Positions 25,015-32,546 of a DNA stretch of 64,000 nt are shown here, one piece after another; the first letter of the stretch is position 1, and every line of letters starts with the position of its first letter. The stretch lies in assembly GCA_049334165.1 (NCBI GenBank), contig JBEGHD010000005.1. One strand, written 5' to 3'. The DNA comes from JBEGHD01 sp049334165. GTDB lineage: Bacteria > Bacteroidota > Bacteroidia > Flavobacteriales_D > Sanyastnellaceae. Below the pieces are notes generated by a model that worked only from the letters and a program-made list of their open reading frames with translations, ran no database searches and had not been told where the DNA came from. A program made the translations under genes and the position numbers.

Positions 25015-25622
25015 ATCACTTTTTCAACCACATCCAGAATATTCGGGAAAACGTTTTTTCGCACTTCGCTCAGATCTTTGGGGTCAATCCAGCGAATGTC
25101 TGTGATGTCTTCTTCGGTCTGAGGAACCAGATTTTCGGAACTGCTGCTGTGCATCAAATACCAATGTGATGGCTTAATTGCTTTTTTGCCCTTGTACTTA
25201 TAAACGTGATAGGTAGTTGTGATTTTTTCAATCAACTTCACATCCTCCAGGCCACACTCTTCTTTTACTTCTCTAAGCGCACCATCGCGAATAGTTTCTT
25301 TTCTTTCGAGTTTTCCTTTTGGCAAATCCCAGGAGCCTCTTCTAAAAATGAAAAGAATTTCACCTTTTTCATTTTTGACCAATCCACCAGCTGCTTCGAT
25401 GACCTTAAAATAGCTTTTAAAGTCCTTCCACAAGTGATCTAGATCAGGGTGGTAAAGATTGAATTTTTTGATGTCTGGGAAATTTTTTAAAAGCTTAAAC
25501 AAAAGCTTTATGTCGCTCTTATCGAAGTATTTAAAGGTCATTTCCCGATCAGCTTCCAGTCCCGATTTAATCGGAGCCGAAGAGAGAAAGACGGGGCGGT
25601 TTTGAATAAAAACTTTATACAT
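25011..25622 (-). CDS. Nudix hydrolase
   Basis: This 203-residue protein has a complete Nudix box at 103-125 (G-x5-E-x7-REVKEECGL) within a domain beginning near 76 (EAAGGLVKNEKGEILFI). The first 70 residues are an extra domain of unknown type. It hydrolyses a nucleoside diphosphate linked to some moiety; the substrate cannot be read. Its ATG (25622) is 7 nt from the divergent pyrE ATG, and its start codon lies inside the pyrE -7 box. Its stop interleaves with that of the TlpA-like gene. Confidence 0.88.
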   Translation of the reverse strand: MYKVFIQNRPVFLSSAPIKSGLEADREMTFKYFDKSDIKLLFKLLKNFPDIKKFNLYHPDLDHLWKDFKSYFKVIEAAGGLVKNEKGEILFIFRRGSWDLPKGKLERKETIRDGALREVKEECGLEDVKLIEKITTTYHVYKYKGKKAIKPSHWYLMHSSSSENLVPQTEEDITDIRWIDPKDLSEVRKNVFPNILDVVEKVI

Positions 25623-25625
25623 TTG
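25618..25625 (+). promoter_or_regulatory. -7 promoter element of pyrE overlapping the Nudix start codon
   Basis: TACATTTG is an exact TAnnTTTG. CAGT separates it from the pyrE ATG. Its central CAT (25620-25622) is the complement of the Nudix start codon. Confidence 0.5.
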
Positions 25626-25629
25626 CAGT

Positions 25630-26286
25630 ATGCAAGCCAATGAAGAAATCGGCCTCAAAGTAGCAGAATTTCTGCTTCAAATCAAAGCGATTGAGCTAAA
25701 GCCGAACAATCCGTACACCTGGGCTTCCGGCTGGAAGTCACCGATCTACTGCGATAACAGAAAAACGCTATCGTATCCTCAGATCCGAACGTACATTCGT
25801 CAGCAGTTCACTGAGACAATTATCGATGAATTTGGTAAACCTGATGTAATTGCCGGTGTGGCAACAGGCGGGATTGCCATGGGCGCACTGGTGGCTCAGG
25901 AACTCGGAGTTCCATTTGCCTACGTGCGTGCAGCAGCCAAAGATCATGGGCTTGGAAATCGCATTGAAGGATTGATTGAGTCAGGTCAATCTGTAGTGGT
26001 TGTAGAAGATCTTGTTTCAACTGGCAAAAGCAGTCTGAGTGCTGTTGAAGCTCTCGAAGAAGCCGGTGCCAAAATCAAGGGCATGGTAGCCATTTTCACT
26101 TACGGCTTCCGTGTATCTGAAGACAACTTTGAAAAGGCCAATTGCCGATTGATCACTTTGACGGACTACAACAATCTGATCAAGCAAGCTTTGAAACTCG
26201 ACTACATTACTGACGAACAAGTGGAGACACTACAGGAATGGCGAAAAGAGCCTTCAAAATGGCAGCCAGCACTTATCGATAAATAA
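25630..26286 (+). CDS. pyrE: Orotate phosphoribosyltransferase
   Basis: This 218-residue enzyme makes orotidine 5'-phosphate from orotate and PRPP in pyrimidine synthesis. It has SGWKSPIYCDNRKTL (orotate site), VATGGIAMGAL and the PRPP-binding loop VVVVEDLVSTGKSS. The ATG at 25630 lies 4 nt after a -7 box. A SRPBCC-type gene follows after 17 nt and is probably cotranscribed. Confidence 0.95.
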   Translation: MQANEEIGLKVAEFLLQIKAIELKPNNPYTWASGWKSPIYCDNRKTLSYPQIRTYIRQQFTETIIDEFGKPDVIAGVATGGIAMGALVAQELGVPFAYVRAAAKDHGLGNRIEGLIESGQSVVVVEDLVSTGKSSLSAVEALEEAGAKIKGMVAIFTYGFRVSEDNFEKANCRLITLTDYNNLIKQALKLDYITDEQVETLQEWRKEPSKWQPALIDK

Positions 26287-26303
26287 AATTACACCAGAGA
26301 TTA

Positions 26304-26705
26304 ATGGCCAGGATAGAAAGTAAGAAAGTGGAGGTGAATGCTTCTGCTTCAGAGGTATTCGAGTTTTTGAAAGACCTAAACAACTTAGAGGAGCTTTTGC
26401 CCGAGGGCAAGATTTCCGATTGGCAATCGACTTCTGAGAAGTGCTCTTTTAAAGTCCAAAACGCTTACAAAATAACTCTTGAGCAGGACAAAGAAGAAAA
26501 GCCACATTTTCTTCAGCTCAAATCCGGTGAAGACGGACCACTGCCATTTGTGTTAGAAATTTATCTGAAAGGAGAAGGCGACAAAATCGAAGCGCAGCAA
26601 ATCTGCGATGCCAAAATGAATCCGTTCCTGAAAATGATGGCAGAAAAACCATTGAAGAACCTCTTCGATCACATTGCAGATAAGCTTTCCGAAAAATTCA
26701 GCTAA
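26304..26705 (+). CDS. SRPBCC (START-like) superfamily protein
   Basis: This 133-residue single-domain protein has the SRPBCC layout: an N-terminal strand, ASASEVFEFLKDLNNLEELLPE (helix pair), antiparallel strands, and a long C-terminal helix (MMAEKPLKNLFDHIADKLSE). The fold binds hydrophobic ligands; the role is unknown. It sits 17 nt after pyrE, a common flavobacterial arrangement. Its stop overlaps the stop of convergent birA in the tetranucleotide CTAA. Confidence 0.78.
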   Translation: MARIESKKVEVNASASEVFEFLKDLNNLEELLPEGKISDWQSTSEKCSFKVQNAYKITLEQDKEEKPHFLQLKSGEDGPLPFVLEIYLKGEGDKIEAQQICDAKMNPFLKMMAEKPLKNLFDHIADKLSEKFS

Positions 26706-27451
26706 GGTAAATAAACTACCTCACCATTGTTGCAGAGTATTTCCTCGCCCTCGAGCGACTCTAAGATCAATTTTCCTTCTGGAGCAACTCCGCGAATGAT
26801 TGCCTGTATCTCGCTTCCTCGATAGCTAAATTTTCTGGTTTTGTTGAGTCCGAAGAGATGTTCTCTGTAATCCGATCTCAGTCTTTTGAAATTTCCATTC
26901 CTCAGGAGATCGTAGCGAAGCTCAACGTGTTTGAGCAAAGAATCACAGACAACATCCACAGGTATGAGTCTGTTCGACTCTAAAGCCAATGAGGTGGCAC
27001 CCCTCTCTTCAAAACCAGTCTGAAGAACGTTGATGCCCACACCGACAATCGAAGATTCAATAATTCTGTTGTTGAGTGTGTTTTCGATGAGGATGCCGGC
27101 TATTTTTTTGCCATTCACCAGAATGTCGTTGGGCCACTTGATGTGTACTTCCGCTGTTTCACAAAACGATTTCACGGTATCGAAGACGCCAAGGGCAACT
27201 GCTTTGTTGAGCAGTGCATTTCTGTCTAGCTCCAAAAAATCTGGTTTAAGAATGATTGAGAGCAGAAGGTTTTTTCCGCTTTCAGCTTCCCAGCTTTTAC
27301 CGCGTTGTCCGCGGCCCGAAGTCTGAAATTCGGACAATATTACAGTGCCCTCTCCCGGATTGGCATCTCTAAGCAATTTGGCAGCAAAGTTGTTCGTAGA
27401 GTCTATCGACTGAAAGGTGTATTTTTCACGTTTTTTAAAGTGTCTGCCCAT
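26702..27451 (-). CDS. birA: Biotin--[acetyl-CoA-carboxylase] ligase
   Basis: This enzyme of about 249 residues attaches biotin to carrier proteins. It has the catalytic SGRGQRGKSWEAESGKNL loop (GRGRxG type), IKWPNDILVNGKKIAGILIE and the VGVGINV segment. There is no N-terminal DNA-binding domain, so it is not a repressor. A GTG at 27472 could add seven residues; I prefer the ATG at 27451. It is divergent from rsfS, 86 nt apart, and convergent with the SRPBCC gene. Confidence 0.92.
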   Translation of the reverse strand: MGRHFKKREKYTFQSIDSTNNFAAKLLRDANPGEGTVILSEFQTSGRGQRGKSWEAESGKNLLLSIILKPDFLELDRNALLNKAVALGVFDTVKSFCETAEVHIKWPNDILVNGKKIAGILIENTLNNRIIESSIVGVGINVLQTGFEERGATSLALESNRLIPVDVVCDSLLKHVELRYDLLRNGNFKRLRSDYREHLFGLNKTRKFSYRGSEIQAIIRGVAPEGKLILESLEGEEILCNNGEVVYLP

Positions 27452-27508
27452 CGGTTGAAACTTAGTAAACACGGGGATTTGCCACCCTCAAATTTTGGCT
27501 AAAAATAT

Positions 27509-27516
27509 TACTTTTG
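27509..27516 (+). promoter_or_regulatory. -7 promoter element of rsfS
   Basis: TACTTTTG (exact TAnnTTTG) ends 21 nt before the rsfS ATG. The expected -33 TTG is not seen at normal spacing. Confidence 0.45.
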
Positions 27517-27537
27517 TACGGAACATAAATACAGCGA

Positions 27538-27915
27538 ATGCCCAACAAAAACGAAGAAATCCAAAGAAATAAATTATTACATACAATCATTGATGGAATT
27601 CAGGAAGTCAAAGGCCACGAAATCGTGTGTCTCAACCTGACAGAAGTTCCACACGCAGCAGCCGACTACTTTGTAATTTGTCACGGTAACTCAGATACGC
27701 AAGTAGACGCAATCGCAAGAGCAGTGGAGCGCGAAACGATGGATGAACTTCGCGAAAGACCGTGGCACAAAGAAGGTCAGAACAACTCAGAGTGGGTTTT
27801 GCTGGACTATTTTAATGTAGTAGTTCATATCTTTCACAAAGAAGCTCGCAAGTTTTACGAGCTCGAAGATATGTGGGCAGATGCAGAAGTGCAGAGGATC
27901 GAAAACCGCGCGTGA
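27538..27915 (+). CDS. rsfS: Ribosomal silencing factor RsfS
   Basis: This 125-residue protein of the RsfS/Iojap family binds ribosomal protein uL14 and blocks subunit joining in starved cells. It shows ADYFVICHGNSDTQVDAIA, then WVLLDYFNVVVHIFHKEARKFYELEDMW, the family signature. It is the first gene of a probable rsfS-ftsH-DUF2007-cdsA-psd transcript. Confidence 0.93.
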   Translation: MPNKNEEIQRNKLLHTIIDGIQEVKGHEIVCLNLTEVPHAAADYFVICHGNSDTQVDAIARAVERETMDELRERPWHKEGQNNSEWVLLDYFNVVVHIFHKEARKFYELEDMWADAEVQRIENRA

Positions 27916-27964
27916 ACACGTCCCGGCCGGGACGGTTATCAAATCAACTTAGAAAACAGGATAG

Positions 27965-30124
27965 ATGTCAGAAAACAATAATAAGAGAGACCAAAAGGGA
28001 CCTCAGGGTTCGGGTAAAAAGCCCAACAAAAACCCTAAAGGAAAGTTTAATTTCTACTGGATTTACGCAATCATCGGAATTGTGCTGATCGCTCTTAACC
28101 TCTTTAGCTTTAGCGGAGGAAATGTAGAAATTACATACCGCGACTTCAAAGATATGGTGGAGCAGGGCTACGTGAAAAAAGTCGTGATTCAGGATGGAGA
28201 GCGAGTCGCAGTAACCCTCAACCAGGCCGGTCTGGATGCCAAAACAAAAGAACTCGAAGACAAGTCGCTGATCAACAGCGTAGATAAAAATGGACCACAC
28301 TACTATTTCATCACTCCTTACGGAAAAGACTCTTTTTCCGATTACATGGAGAAAATTGCCGAAGAAAAGAATGTAGAGGTGAAGCGCGCTCAGAGCAACG
28401 AATGGGGTGCGCAACTTTTGCAGTGGCTAATTTTTATAGGAATCATGATTGCCATTTGGGTGCTCATCATGAGACGCCTCGGTGGCGGTGGAGGTGGCGG
28501 AGGCCAGCTCTTCAACATCGGGAAATCAAAAGCTCAACTATTTGAAAAAGGAAAGGGAACAGATGTCAACTTCAAAGACGTAGCTGGTCTCGAAGGAGCT
28601 AAAGAAGAAGTTCAGGAAATTGTAGACTTCCTCAAGAACCCTAAGAAATACACCGACCTTGGTGCGAAAATTCCTAAAGGAGCACTGCTGGTAGGACCTC
28701 CGGGAACAGGTAAAACCCTTTTGGCAAAAGCCGTTGCCGGTGAAGCTCAGGTTCCATTCTTTAGTCTCTCAGGTTCCGACTTTGTGGAGATGTTTGTAGG
28801 TGTGGGTGCCTCTCGTGTGAGAGACCTTTTCCGCCAGGCCAAAGAAAAAGCTCCTTCGATCGTCTTCATTGACGAGATTGATGCCATTGGTAGAGCGCGT
28901 GGAAAGAACGTGAACATGGGATCTAATGATGAGCGTGAAAACACACTCAACCAGCTCCTCACAGAGATGGACGGTTTTGGAACCAACAGCGGTGTAATTA
29001 TTCTGGCAGCAACTAACCGCGCAGATATTCTCGATAAGGCACTGATGCGTGCTGGTCGTTTCGACAGGCAGATTTATGTGGACATGCCGGACCTCAACGA
29101 GCGTAAGCAAATCTTCCAGGTGCACCTGAAGCCAATTAAAGTTGACGAGTCGATCGACATTGAGTTTTTGGCAAAGCAAACACCAGGATTTAGTGGTGCG
29201 GATATCGCAAACATTTGTAACGAAGCTGCGCTGATTGCCGCAAGAAAAAATAAAGAAAAGGTCGATAGAAACGATTTCCTCGATGCAGTTGACAGGATCA
29301 TCGGAGGTTTGGAGAAGAAAAACAAAATCATTTCTAAGAAGGAGAAAGAAGCCATCGCCTACCACGAGTCGGGTCACGCTACTGTGAGTTGGCTCCTTGA
29401 GCACGCTTCGCCTTTGGTGAAAGTGACCATTGTTCCGCGTGGACAATCGCTGGGTGCCGCGTGGTATTTGCCGGAAGAGCGCCAGATCACAACCACAGAG
29501 CAAATTTTTGACGAAATGTGCGCTGCCCTCGGTGGTCGTGCGGCTGAAGAAATAATCTTCGGGAAAATTTCTACTGGTGCGCTGAGCGACCTCGAAAAAG
29601 TCACCAAGCAGGCTTATGCCATGGTTTCCATTTACGGAATGAACAAGAAAATCGGTAACAGAAGCTACTACGACTCCCGGGGAGAGAATCAATTCACGAA
29701 GCCGTACAGTGACGAGACTGCGAAAATCATTGATGAAGAGGTAAGCCGAATTATCGAAACAGCTTACGAAAGAGCCAAAGAACTTCTCGAAGACAACAGA
29801 GATAAGCTCACTCTGTTGGCCAAAAAGCTTCTCGAAAAAGAGGTGATCTTTAAAGACGACCTTGAAGAGATCTTTGGAAAGAGAAAGTGGAAAGGCAGCG
29901 ATGATCAGGATAATTCTATCAGCAGCGATGCTCTTAGACCGGATGACAAGCAGGTTCTTCGCCATAAGCAAGAGGAGGATGCCGATAAGTCTGGCGAGGA
30001 AAAAACAGATGACAGTGAGAGTGAAAAGCCGAAGTCGCAGAAGAGTAGCGAAAACGGTAAGTCAGGTGAAGACAGCTCAAAGGAAGAACCTTCTGAAGCT
30101 AGTTCTGACACAAGCAAGAATTAA
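27965..30124 (+). CDS. ftsH: ATP-dependent zinc metalloprotease FtsH
   Basis: This 719-residue membrane AAA protease has two membrane helices (about 24-42 and 154-172) around a periplasmic domain. It has Walker A GPPGTGKT (244-251), Walker B IVFIDEIDAIG, the second region of homology and the zinc site HESGH (467-471; the usual form is HEAGH). A Ser/Glu/Lys-rich disordered tail of about 60 residues ends it. It degrades membrane and regulatory proteins. It is 49 nt after rsfS and 15 nt before the DUF2007 gene. Confidence 0.96.
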   Translation: MSENNNKRDQKGPQGSGKKPNKNPKGKFNFYWIYAIIGIVLIALNLFSFSGGNVEITYRDFKDMVEQGYVKKVVIQDGERVAVTLNQAGLDAKTKELEDKSLINSVDKNGPHYYFITPYGKDSFSDYMEKIAEEKNVEVKRAQSNEWGAQLLQWLIFIGIMIAIWVLIMRRLGGGGGGGGQLFNIGKSKAQLFEKGKGTDVNFKDVAGLEGAKEEVQEIVDFLKNPKKYTDLGAKIPKGALLVGPPGTGKTLLAKAVAGEAQVPFFSLSGSDFVEMFVGVGASRVRDLFRQAKEKAPSIVFIDEIDAIGRARGKNVNMGSNDERENTLNQLLTEMDGFGTNSGVIILAATNRADILDKALMRAGRFDRQIYVDMPDLNERKQIFQVHLKPIKVDESIDIEFLAKQTPGFSGADIANICNEAALIAARKNKEKVDRNDFLDAVDRIIGGLEKKNKIISKKEKEAIAYHESGHATVSWLLEHASPLVKVTIVPRGQSLGAAWYLPEERQITTTEQIFDEMCAALGGRAAEEIIFGKISTGALSDLEKVTKQAYAMVSIYGMNKKIGNRSYYDSRGENQFTKPYSDETAKIIDEEVSRIIETAYERAKELLEDNRDKLTLLAKKLLEKEVIFKDDLEEIFGKRKWKGSDDQDNSISSDALRPDDKQVLRHKQEEDADKSGEEKTDDSESEKPKSQKSSENGKSGEDSSKEEPSEASSDTSKN

Positions 30125-30139
30125 CCGATTTTTGGAGTC

Positions 30140-30349
30140 GTGGATAAGGATTGGATGAAAATCTACAGCGATGCTTTAGAGCATACAGTAATGCTCGTGA
30201 AGCTGAAACTTGAGGAGAACAACATCCCTACAATTATCCTTAACAAGCGCGACTCCTCTTACAATGCATTTGGCGAAGTAGAGCTTTACATCCGCAGAGA
30301 AGATTCTGTAAAAGCACGTCATCTCATAAATGATAACTTCGAAGAGTGA
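30140..30349 (+). CDS. DUF2007-like small protein
   Basis: This 69-residue protein resembles the DUF2007 family (putative signal-transducing proteins): ALEHTVMLVKLKLEENNIPTIILNKRDS is the typical helix-strand pattern. It starts at GTG 30140 behind TTTTGGAG. Its stop overlaps the GTG start of cdsA (GTGA), so the two are translationally coupled. Role unknown. Confidence 0.8.
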   Translation: MDKDWMKIYSDALEHTVMLVKLKLEENNIPTIILNKRDSSYNAFGEVELYIRREDSVKARHLINDNFEE

Positions 30350-31155
30350 GTGAACTGCAGAAACGTACGGTCACAGGATTGTTTTTCGTTCTCATTCTGA
30401 TCTTTTCAATAATTGGGTCGGAATGGACGCTCAGTGGTGTCTTCTATATTTTTACCATCATTGGGCTCGGTGAGTTTTTCACGATGTTCGGCAAGAAGTC
30501 AAAAAGAAAACCTTTCTCAGGAGTCGGCCTTTTGCTGGGAACGGTTGTTTACTGGTTTCTGGTGATCAACGCAATGGGCCAGCAGTTCGAAAATTGGTGG
30601 ATATGGCTTATTCCAATTCTAGTTGCAGCCGGATTAACAGCTCTTTTCTCAAAAAATGAAATGCCCGGAATCGACCTTGGTCTCACGCTCCTGGGAGTTG
30701 CATTTGTCTCTTTGCCTTATGCGCTGCTGAGCAATATTTCTCTTATAGAAGGTTACTACAACTACGAAGTGGTTCTCGGGTTTTTTATCATGCTTTGGAC
30801 CAACGACACTGGGGCCTATCTGGTCGGCAGAAAGCTTGGAAGGCACAAGTTGTTCGAGCGCATTTCACCGAAAAAATCCTGGGAAGGCTTTTTTGGAGGT
30901 GTCGCATTTTGCTTTATTGCAGCAGGTGTTATCGCTCAGTTTTTTGAGTCACTCGCACTTTCCGAATGGCTGATTGTAGCGGCTATCGTTTCAGTTTTTT
31001 CTAACCTTGGAGACCTCTTTGAGTCAATGCTCAAGCGGAATTGTGGGGTGAAAGATTCGGGCAAGATATTTCCAGGTCATGGTGGAGTTCTCGACAGATT
31101 AGACGGATTGATTTTTGCCATTCCGATGGTTTATTTTTATCTGATGATAAAATAG
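30346..31155 (+). CDS. cdsA: Phosphatidate cytidylyltransferase
   Basis: This 269-residue membrane enzyme makes CDP-diacylglycerol from phosphatidic acid and CTP. It has about seven helices, RISPKKSWEGFFGG, and the C-terminal signature GDLFESMLKRNCGVKDSGKI followed by FPGHGGVLDRLDG. It starts with GTG overlapping the previous stop. It acts directly before the psd step, and psd follows 66 nt downstream. Confidence 0.93.
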   Translation: MSELQKRTVTGLFFVLILIFSIIGSEWTLSGVFYIFTIIGLGEFFTMFGKKSKRKPFSGVGLLLGTVVYWFLVINAMGQQFENWWIWLIPILVAAGLTALFSKNEMPGIDLGLTLLGVAFVSLPYALLSNISLIEGYYNYEVVLGFFIMLWTNDTGAYLVGRKLGRHKLFERISPKKSWEGFFGGVAFCFIAAGVIAQFFESLALSEWLIVAAIVSVFSNLGDLFESMLKRNCGVKDSGKIFPGHGGVLDRLDGLIFAIPMVYFYLMIK

Positions 31156-31165
31156 GATATTCGTA

Positions 31166-31173
31166 TAACTTTG
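31166..31173 (+). promoter_or_regulatory. Possible internal promoter element before psd
   Basis: TAACTTTG (exact TAnnTTTG) lies in the cdsA-psd gap, 48 nt before the psd ATG. Confidence 0.4.
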
Positions 31174-31221
31174 CCGCCAACTTCATCGGTAGCAGAATTC
31201 CGGTGAGTGAACCTGATCGTT

Positions 31222-31881
31222 ATGAAAATTCACAAAGAAGGATCGAAAATCATCCTTTTCACATTTATACTTTTAGCAGCAATAAACTTGCTTGTGTTTT
31301 GGCTCACAGATGGAAGTAAAATCTGGTTGAGTACAGCTTTGGTAGCGACCTTCATTATGTTTTTGTTGGTCGTTCAGTTTTTTAGAGTCCCCAAAAGAAG
31401 ACCTGGCGGAGAAGAAACCGATGTCCTTGCACCAGCCGATGGAAAGGTTGTAGCTATTGAAGAAGTCTACGAAAATGAGTGCCTGAAGGACAAAAGAATT
31501 CAGGTTTCCATTTTCATGTCTCCACTGAATGTGCACGTGAACTACAATCCCATTTCAGGAACAGTGAAGTACGTGAAGTATCATCCCGGGCTTTTCCTGG
31601 TAGCCTGGCACCCAAAGTCGTCTACCGACAACGAGAGGACAACAATCGTAGTGGAAAACTCCAAAGGACAACAAGTGCTTTTCAGGCAAATTGCCGGAGC
31701 TGTGGCCCGCAGAATTGTGCATTACATGAAAGAAGGAATGCAGGTGAAACGAGCCAACGAATTTGGGTTTATCAAATTTGGAAGTCGTGTGGATGTTTTG
31801 CTCCCGGTAGATTCAGAAATCGTAGCTAAAATTGGTGACAAAACCCGCGGTTCTGAAACCATTATAGCTCGTTTGAAGTAA
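31222..31881 (+). CDS. psd: Phosphatidylserine decarboxylase, short form
   Basis: This 219-residue protein of the short PSD family makes phosphatidylethanolamine. It has one or two N-terminal membrane helices, LAPADGKVVAIEEV, FMSPLNVHVNYNPISGTV and the self-cleavage region FIKFGSRVDVLLP; the Gly-Ser pair should give the pyruvoyl cofactor. The GTG at 31207 could add five residues, but ATG 31222 fits better. It completes the phospholipid pair with cdsA. Confidence 0.9.
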   Translation: MKIHKEGSKIILFTFILLAAINLLVFWLTDGSKIWLSTALVATFIMFLLVVQFFRVPKRRPGGEETDVLAPADGKVVAIEEVYENECLKDKRIQVSIFMSPLNVHVNYNPISGTVKYVKYHPGLFLVAWHPKSSTDNERTTIVVENSKGQQVLFRQIAGAVARRIVHYMKEGMQVKRANEFGFIKFGSRVDVLLPVDSEIVAKIGDKTRGSETIIARLK

Positions 31882-31936
31882 ACACATTCTCCTTAGAAAC
31901 TCGAAAAAAAACAACCACCTTAATAACCTCTACTCG

Positions 31937-32470
31937 ATGAAAAGAATATTCCTCCCATTGTTTCTGGCTCTTTTGTTTTTGAGCTCTTGCGAATCTGAAC
32001 AAGAAAAGAAAGACAGAGAGCTAGCCCAAAAAATTGACGATAACATTGAACTTTCCGGAAATCAGTTTGGAGAGTTTAAAGTGATATTGAAAGGTTCACT
32101 TATCGACACGATCATTACTGTAGAAGGAAATGAAAGCTTTGATGTGAAGTACGACAACAAGACTGGACAGATTGATGGGAAAATGGCAAGTGCCGATGGA
32201 GCCATTGCCGTGGAATTCGGCTTCAAGGGCACAGATCTCGGTTATCGCTCTGTGAACAACAAAGAAAATTATGCTCGCATCGATTTCGATGTGGCAGGAC
32301 ACAGCCTTTCAGATACTCCCATAGACAAGGCGAAAGTGGCCGTTAGGAGAGCACAACCTGGAAACTTTGCCGTTGGTTCTTACACGGGACTAGTTAATTT
32401 GGATGGCAAATCTCACACTTTGAGAATCGAATTTGAAACAGCTCTTGAAGCAATTCCTGAAGAGAGCTAG
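31937..32470 (+). CDS. Putative lipoprotein, unknown function
   Basis: This 177-residue protein has a lipoprotein signal (LFLALLFLSSC, lipid Cys near residue 18), then a charged stretch and a beta-rich domain. No family recognised. It follows psd after 55 nt and is closed by a terminator shared with the deiminase gene. Confidence 0.75.
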   Translation: MKRIFLPLFLALLFLSSCESEQEKKDRELAQKIDDNIELSGNQFGEFKVILKGSLIDTIITVEGNESFDVKYDNKTGQIDGKMASADGAIAVEFGFKGTDLGYRSVNNKENYARIDFDVAGHSLSDTPIDKAKVAVRRAQPGNFAVGSYTGLVNLDGKSHTLRIEFETALEAIPEES

Positions 32471-32484
32471 GCAAAGAAACTTTA

Positions 32485-32528
32485 ATGAAAAGCCCGGACA
32501 TGCTTCTGCATCGTCCGGGCTTTTCATT
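32485..32528. terminator. Bidirectional terminator between the lipoprotein and deiminase genes
   Basis: GAAAAGCCCGGAC / GTCCGGGCTTTTC (32488-32500, 32513-32525) form a perfect 13-bp stem with T tracts on both sides, between convergent genes. Confidence 0.9.
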
Positions 32529-32546
32529 TGCAATCTTTTTTGGTGA

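Noticed and set aside
28769..29971. 400-codon minus-strand frame antisense to ftsH
   Set aside because: It is a shadow of a strongly conserved ftsH gene; it has no domain of its own.
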